Assembly (NCBI GenBank): GCA_014529385.2
Contig: CM043964.1
Coordinates: forward strand, 102,258,087-102,318,086
DNA: 60,000 nt
DNA from: Adiantum capillus-veneris
Lineage: Eukaryota; Streptophyta; Polypodiopsida; Polypodiales; Pteridaceae
Reading direction: 5' to 3'
Shown here: positions 55,004 through 60,000 of the stretch, one piece after another
Layout of the letters: the number at the start of each line of letters is the position of its first letter
How positions within the stretch are numbered: the stretch's first letter is position 1
The notes under the pieces: model-generated
Database searches by the model: none
The model's input: the letters and a program-made list of their open reading frames with translations, nothing else
Told to the model about the DNA's origin: nothing
Translations under genes and position numbers: made by a program

Positions 55004-56592
55004 TGTAACATTTAATGGCCTAAAATCTTATTTGTAGCGGAAATTAGCATGAACATAGTGGGCATTTCTTTAGAATAGATTCCTAAGGAGAATTACAAGA
55101 GTGCTTGGGTGGAGAGAGCAACAAAAAGCATAACACCTAGTTAGATAGCATCGACAATACTTTCAAAAGAGAGAGCAATTAAGCTATTGACAACAGTTGA
55201 GGACCGGATTTGCATGGAGCCGGTCCCCCCTCCAAAAGGCTTTGTATTATGGTTTCTCCCATCAAGAGAGACATTGTACAATACAATTCTTTGTGTTCCT
55301 TCAAGACTAGCTAGTGCAATGAAGATGGAAGCTTCATACACCAAGCAAAACACCTAATCAAACACAACTTGAATTATCCCCGTTCTCAGACCCAAGACCT
55401 CACACACCTTCGAAGATGGTGAGAGCTAGCAGGGTATGAGAGTAGATTGAGAGGAAAAAGAAGTATCTTACGAGAAAGAAGTACATCTCCTCACATAATC
55501 ACTCATATTAGCATAGTTTAGCTTAGTAATTAGCTTGGTAGAGAAGATGAGCATGCATTGAAGCTTGGCTCTTGGTTGGATTTGCATCCACATGCCAAGA
55601 GAGTGTTGATGTAGGCTTCTATCTCACAAGCTTGGAGTAGGTGATGAGCTCTCCATTAAAGCTTGGGAGGAGATAGAGTATTTTCCCTTCACACATGGTC
55701 AAGTGTGAGAGTGTGTGTGTCAATGCCCAGCAAAAATCAGCCCCCCCTCTCTCTTGGGCGAGCCCTAGCTGCTAAGTTAGTCTGGCTTTTGCCTCATTGG
55801 ACCTCCCCAGGTCAAGCCAATAGGGATTAAGCAGCATAAGTGATAGCCTTCTGACATGTGTCCCCCTTTCCCCTTTTGTGAGAGCTTTAGATAATTAAAT
55901 AATTAAACTAAACTCTCATTGGACCCCTTTGCCTCCTGGCCAATAGGAATCAGGCAAGCCATGGGGCTCCTGAATGCTCATTGGACCCCTTGGGAGACTG
56001 CCCAATAGTCTTCTAGGACAGTTAATTCTTATTGGTTTCTTTTATTAAATGTTTTTAAATTAATTAAACTAGATTTACTCTAGCCTAATTCTCATTGGTC
56101 CACTTCAAGGGTCTTCCAATAGGAATTGGGCACACCTTGTGGGCATCTGGCCTAGGGAGCTGACATGTGTCCCTCATTCCCTTTGTGTAAAGGGAGCCTG
56201 TGTGTGTGTGTGTGGCTTTCTCTCTCATTCCCCTAGCTTTGGGGCTCGCCCCCTCCCATGTAGGGATGTAGAAAGACTTTTTGGGCACACTAAGCATCCA
56301 ATTTTTCCTAAGATTGACCTTTGGACACAACCTTTGAATTTTGGAACCTTAGCATTTTGGAAGTCTTAATGGGCTGAACCTTAGGGTCTTTTTAGCCCAT
56401 TGTTTCACATGGCTCTTTTGCAGATGGCCCCCCCTTTGGATCCCTATTTTCCCTCCTTTGGATCCCTACTGTGGCCGGTCTGCTAACTTAACCAATATTC
56501 TAGCTTTTTCTCCCTTGGCACTTCCCCACATTAAATGATCAGTTTAATATGAGAAAATCATTTAGGAGAATTAGATATTGATTATTATGACA
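55004..56592 (-). repeat. Middle (shared) LTR of E3
   Basis: 1589 bases, 3' LTR of the right unit and 5' LTR of the left unit. Six substitutions from the left LTR, all in the interval corresponding to 48099-48709. Confidence 0.93.
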
Positions 56593-56605
56593 TTACCTCT
56601 CTCTT
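56593..56605 (-). other. Polypurine tract of E3, unit 2
   Basis: Same AAGAGAGAGGTAA as in unit 1. Confidence 0.85.
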
Positions 56606-56949
56606 GAAATCATAGTCGTCCTCGACTATGGTGTAGAGAAGATAAAGCATATGCATGAGTCCTTTTCTTAGCGGGTAGAGGATCCCTATGTTACCCTACG
56701 ACATCATTCCATAATGGATGACTAGTCCATTTGGCGCTTGAGAGCTTGAGGCTGCCGCAAGCATGTCTGCACATTAGTCCTATCAGTCTTCCATAGTAGA
56801 GTGACAAGCTCTACTTGGTGTTCGGGAGACGTCGTCTCCGCAAACTTGATCTAAGCATGCATACTACTTTATTTTTGTGCACAAATAAAGAAAAAGAGAG
56901 TCTTATAAGACAAAAAATTTTGTTCATTTTTATCATTTTGTACATTTGC

Positions 56950-57462
56950 TTACTCGTGGGAAACATTGTAAGCATTGACAAGGTTTAGGTTATCCTTTAA
57001 TTGTATGCCTTGCATCCATCTAGCATCTTCAAAAGGATAATTCTTAAACTTAATAAGATATCGTCGGATAGTCTTACCGCCTCTTAATACCTTGTCTTCA
57101 TGTCGGAGAATGGACTCGGGCTGCAGCACCTCCTCGTGGTCCTCGATCTCCGGTGGGTCTTCAATAGTTGGTTCTTGAGGTGGCTCTCCTTTGTAAGGCT
57201 TCAAGAGGCTCACATGAAAAGCATTGTGTATGAGCCAATGATTGGGCAACTTAAGTTGATAGGCCATCTCATTGATTGGCCTAAGAATCTGGAAGGGACC
57301 ATAGTACCTTTTTGCTAGTTTAGCATAGTACTTTTGGTGGCCCGTAGGATTCTTGCCCGTCGTGTGCCTTAATCGAGCCTTGGGAAACTTTAACAAGACC
57401 CAATCATTTTCTTTAAAGGCTTGGGCTCTTCTGTGCTTGTCAGCAGCAGCCTTTTGCCTTTG
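56950..57462 (-). CDS. E3 unit 2: integrase C-terminus and chromodomain
   Basis: Predicted protein identical to unit 1 over the 148 residues from 57396, with the same in-frame TAG at 57463. The identical lesion shows that unit 2 was copied from, or gave rise to, unit 1 after the stop arose. Confidence 0.9.
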   Translation of the reverse strand, partial: QRQKAAADKHRRAQAFKENDWVLLKFPKARLRHTTGKNPTGHQKYYAKLAKRYYGPFQILRPINEMAYQLKLPNHWLIHNAFHVSLLKPYKGEPPQEPTIEDPPEIEDHEEVLQPESILRHEDKVLRGGKTIRRYLIKFKNYPFEDARWMQGIQLKDNLNLVNAYNVSHE

Positions 57463-60000
57463 CTATGAGATAGAGATAGCATCCTTAATCTTTTGGAAAG
57501 ATTCTTGTAGGTCTTGGCTATACTCATCTGCAGCGAAGATCTTCCCATGTACCTTAAGTAGCAAGGGACTTTTTGATTTTCCCTCAATTATCTCGAAAGG
57601 TGCTTTTCCTGTAGAAGTATGTACAGTGTTATTGTAAGCATACTCTACTAAGGGTAAGTACTTCTCCCATTGGGATCTTTGATCTACTTCCGTTACATAG
57701 GCTTTTAGTAGATCGAGAATAGTTAGGTTAGCTATTTCACTTTGGCCATCAGTTTGTGGATGATAGGCCGAAGAGAAGTTTAGCCTTGTTCCTAAATTCT
57801 CAAAGAGGCCCTTCCAGAAATTACTGGTCATTCTAGGATCTCTATCCGACACTATGGACATTGGCAAGCCATGGTACTTGAAAATTTGTGAAATGAAGAG
57901 GGTTGCCATTTGATGGGCTTTGATAGTCTTTTTGACAGGTATAAAATGAGCTTGTTTACTGAACCTGTCTACTATCGTCCATATTCCCGTATTCCCATGG
58001 ATAGACTTAGGCAATCCAAAGATAAAATCCATGGATATGCTCTCCCACGGTGAATTAGGGATTGGCAAGGGTTGAAGCAATCCAAGTTGCTTCCCTCTAT
58101 CAAATTTTGTCTTTTGACATACCACACATTTGGAAACATACTCATGTATGTTCACTTTCATGGTAGGCCAATAGAAATATGTTTCAATTCCCTTTAGGGT
58201 AGACTGAATCCCTCTATGCCCCGCATATGGGGGAGCATGAGATTCATACATTACTTTCTCACGTAGTGAGTTAGTAACGCATAGTCTATTGCCATAGAGA
58301 AGATAACCATCTTGTAAAGTAAATGGTTCTTCTTTCTTCCCTAATGCAAGGGCTGAAATCACATCTCTAAAATCGGGATCAATAGCATACTCATCTATCA
58401 TTGAAGATAGATCATTGTGAGTTGCTATGGAAACCGCATTCACTCTCGGTCGTCTTGAGAGTGCATCGGCTACTTGATTATGCTTGCCAGCAATGTGAGC
58501 AATATGAAAATGAAATTGCGAAAGGAAATTTGCCCACCTCATTTGTTTGTCGGAGAGCTTGGTCTGCGTCATGAAGTACTTAAGACTTTGGTGATCCGTT
58601 CGCAGAATGAAAGGAGTCCCCAATAAATAGTGCTTCCATGAGTCTAAGGCATGTAGAACTGCAAGGAGTTCTTTTTCGTATATGCCTAGAGCTTGCTCAA
58701 CAGGGTCGAGCCTTCGACTCTCATAGCCTATGGCGTGCCCTTCTTGGAGCAAAACAGCCCCAAGGCAATCACCACAAGCATCACATTGGACCTCAAATGG
58801 TTTTGAGAGATCCGGTAGTGTAAGCACAGGTTGAGAGATAAGCTTTTCTTTAAGCTTTTCGAAAGCATTGTTCTCCTTAGCAGACCACGTATACCTAACA
58901 TTTTTCTTTGTTAGGTCATGTAATGGTCCCGCAATTTGTGAGAACTTTTCTATGAAGCGTCTATAGTATGCACACATACCTATAAAGCTTCTTAATTCAT
59001 GAAGATTCCTTGGTTTAGGCCATCCTTTTATTACCTCTAACTTGGATGGATCCATTTGGATTCCATCTTGAGAGATAATGTGACCTAAATATTGAATTTC
59101 TTGCAAGAAAAATTCACTTTTCTTTCGATTAACATAAAGTTTATTCTCACTTAAAACTTGAAATATTACCTGGAGGTGTTGCTTGTGTTCCTCTAATGAA
59201 TTAGAGTAGATGATAATATCATCAAAGAACACTCCAGTGAAGGTTCGATGAGGTCTGAACAGCTTCTCCATCAAGCGGTTAAATGTGGCTGGTGCATTAG
59301 TCAAGCCAAAAGGCATGACAATGTATTCGTAAAGACCAAATGTAGTACGAAATGCGGTCTTTACAATGTCTTGATCAACTATCCTTATTTGATGATAGCC
59401 ACTTTTTAGGTCAATCCTACTGAAGTAGGTCGATCCTTGTAGCTTATCAAATAGGTCTTCTACCCGTGGAACGGGAAACCTATTTTTTATAGTGATCCTA
59501 TTTAGTGCTCTATAGTCGACACACATACGATATGTGCCGTCTTTCTTTTGCACTAATAGCACAGGTGAGCAAAATGGAGATGAGCTAGGCCTAACCATGC
59601 CCTTCTCTACTAACTCATGCACTTGCCGCATAATCTCCTCTTGTTGAGCTTGAGAAACTCTATAAGGAGGTTTGTTAGGCGGTGAACTTCCTGGAAGAAG
59701 TTCAATTGCATGGTCGTCATTACCTCGTTTAGGAGGTAGCTCACAAGGGATGTCGTCAATAAAGACATCTTGAAACCCCTTGAGAAAATTGGATAACTCT
59801 AATTCCTTTTGGTTGCTTTTATTTTCTTTTGCTAAAGCATTAGGTTCATTTTGAGAATCTTTAACAAAAATCATGTACACGGAAATAGAGCTCTTTATTG
59901 ACTTGTTGAAAGCTGGTGTATGTACAATGGGAATGGTGTTACCCATCTCCCTAGCATCTATATACATGTCCTTTTCCCTGAACTTAAAGGAGATTCTCCT
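57463..60000 (-). CDS. E3 unit 2: pol, partial at window edge
   Basis: Predicted protein identical to unit 1 over 834 residues (59967 downward), containing complete RT, RNase H and integrase with all catalytic residues. The protease end, gag and the outer LTR lie beyond 60000, so whether this unit also has the protease frameshift cannot be seen here. Confidence 0.93.
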   Translation of the reverse strand, partial: RRISFKFREKDMYIDAREMGNTIPIVHTPAFNKSIKSSISVYMIFVKDSQNEPNALAKENKSNQKELELSNFLKGFQDVFIDDIPCELPPKRGNDDHAIELLPGSSPPNKPPYRVSQAQQEEIMRQVHELVEKGMVRPSSSPFCSPVLLVQKKDGTYRMCVDYRALNRITIKNRFPVPRVEDLFDKLQGSTYFSRIDLKSGYHQIRIVDQDIVKTAFRTTFGLYEYIVMPFGLTNAPATFNRLMEKLFRPHRTFTGVFFDDIIIYSNSLEEHKQHLQVIFQVLSENKLYVNRKKSEFFLQEIQYLGHIISQDGIQMDPSKLEVIKGWPKPRNLHELRSFIGMCAYYRRFIEKFSQIAGPLHDLTKKNVRYTWSAKENNAFEKLKEKLISQPVLTLPDLSKPFEVQCDACGDCLGAVLLQEGHAIGYESRRLDPVEQALGIYEKELLAVLHALDSWKHYLLGTPFILRTDHQSLKYFMTQTKLSDKQMRWANFLSQFHFHIAHIAGKHNQVADALSRRPRVNAVSIATHNDLSSMIDEYAIDPDFRDVISALALGKKEEPFTLQDGYLLYGNRLCVTNSLREKVMYESHAPPYAGHRGIQSTLKGIETYFYWPTMKVNIHEYVSKCVVCQKTKFDRGKQLGLLQPLPIPNSPWESISMDFIFGLPKSIHGNTGIWTIVDRFSKQAHFIPVKKTIKAHQMATLFISQIFKYHGLPMSIVSDRDPRMTSNFWKGLFENLGTRLNFSSAYHPQTDGQSEIANLTILDLLKAYVTEVDQRSQWEKYLPLVEYAYNNTVHTSTGKAPFEIIEGKSKSPLLLKVHGKIFAADEYSQDLQESFQKIKDAISIS

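Larger units (their letters stand above)
47692..60000 (-). mobile_element. Chromovirus E3, tandem LTR-internal-LTR-internal array (runs off window)
   Basis: The sequence from 47692 repeats at 55004 with a period of exactly 7312 bases and almost no differences. On the minus strand each unit is LTR, primer-binding site, gag, protease, RT, RNase H, integrase, chromodomain, polypurine tract, LTR. The middle LTR is shared. This is the arrangement made by unequal recombination between the LTRs of one element. The 5 bases left of the array are GGAAG; the right end lies outside the window. Confidence 0.93.

Overview
This is repeat-dominated nuclear DNA from a land plant with a large genome. The evidence is plant-type Ty3/gypsy lineages (a chromovirus with a chromodomain and a Tat-like element with a second, plant-type RNase H), a Ty1/copia relic, degenerate PLS-class pentatricopeptide (PPR) fragments, a DUF7869-type domain, and many (CT)n, (CA)n and (GA)n microsatellites. 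A fern or another non-flowering plant is my guess from the PPR, DUF7869 and retroelement flavour; the sequence does not prove it. I see no intact ordinary host gene, no functional tRNA or rRNA gene, and nothing bacterial.

Layout. 1-3349 is gene-free AT-rich DNA. 3350-5042 (-) is a remnant (A1) of a gypsy family I call A. 5720-7110 is a degenerate tandem array with a period of about 282 bp and a palindromic core. 7435-11928 (+) is the gag-protease half of a second A copy (A2). It is interrupted by a complete Tat-like element T (11929-21671, -) that has both LTRs, a polypurine tract, a candidate primer-binding site, and target duplication (A)GTGG. A2 resumes in the same reading frame at 21672 and ends near 24240. 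T is itself rearranged: its gag lies inverted, its second RNase H carries a 58-bp tandem duplication, and its leader holds an antisense block ending in a 12-A run.

24391-25275 (+) is an unbroken 295-codon frame that I cannot identify. 25276-31610 holds short tandem duplications, compound microsatellites, two PPR relics and a possible tRNA-derived SINE. 31611-33930 is bracketed by exact 16-bp direct repeats with an A-rich 3' end, which is retroposon-like, and it carries an unbroken DUF7869-type frame in antisense. 34560-40140 (+) is another decayed gypsy element (B) with an extra coiled-coil ORF after integrase. 40686-41300 (-) is a Ty1/copia RNase H relic. 41671-45455 (+) is a third A copy (A3), followed by its probable 3' LTR (from 45512).

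47692-60000 (-) is the youngest and best preserved material: a chromovirus (E3) in the tandem arrangement LTR-internal-LTR-internal, with a period of 7312 bp. The second unit runs off the window. Its gag, protease, reverse transcriptase, RNase H, integrase and chromodomain modules would carry out one copy-and-paste cycle, but two lesions break the polyprotein: a frameshift in protease and an in-frame TAG before the chromodomain. Every other retroelement here is clearly defective.
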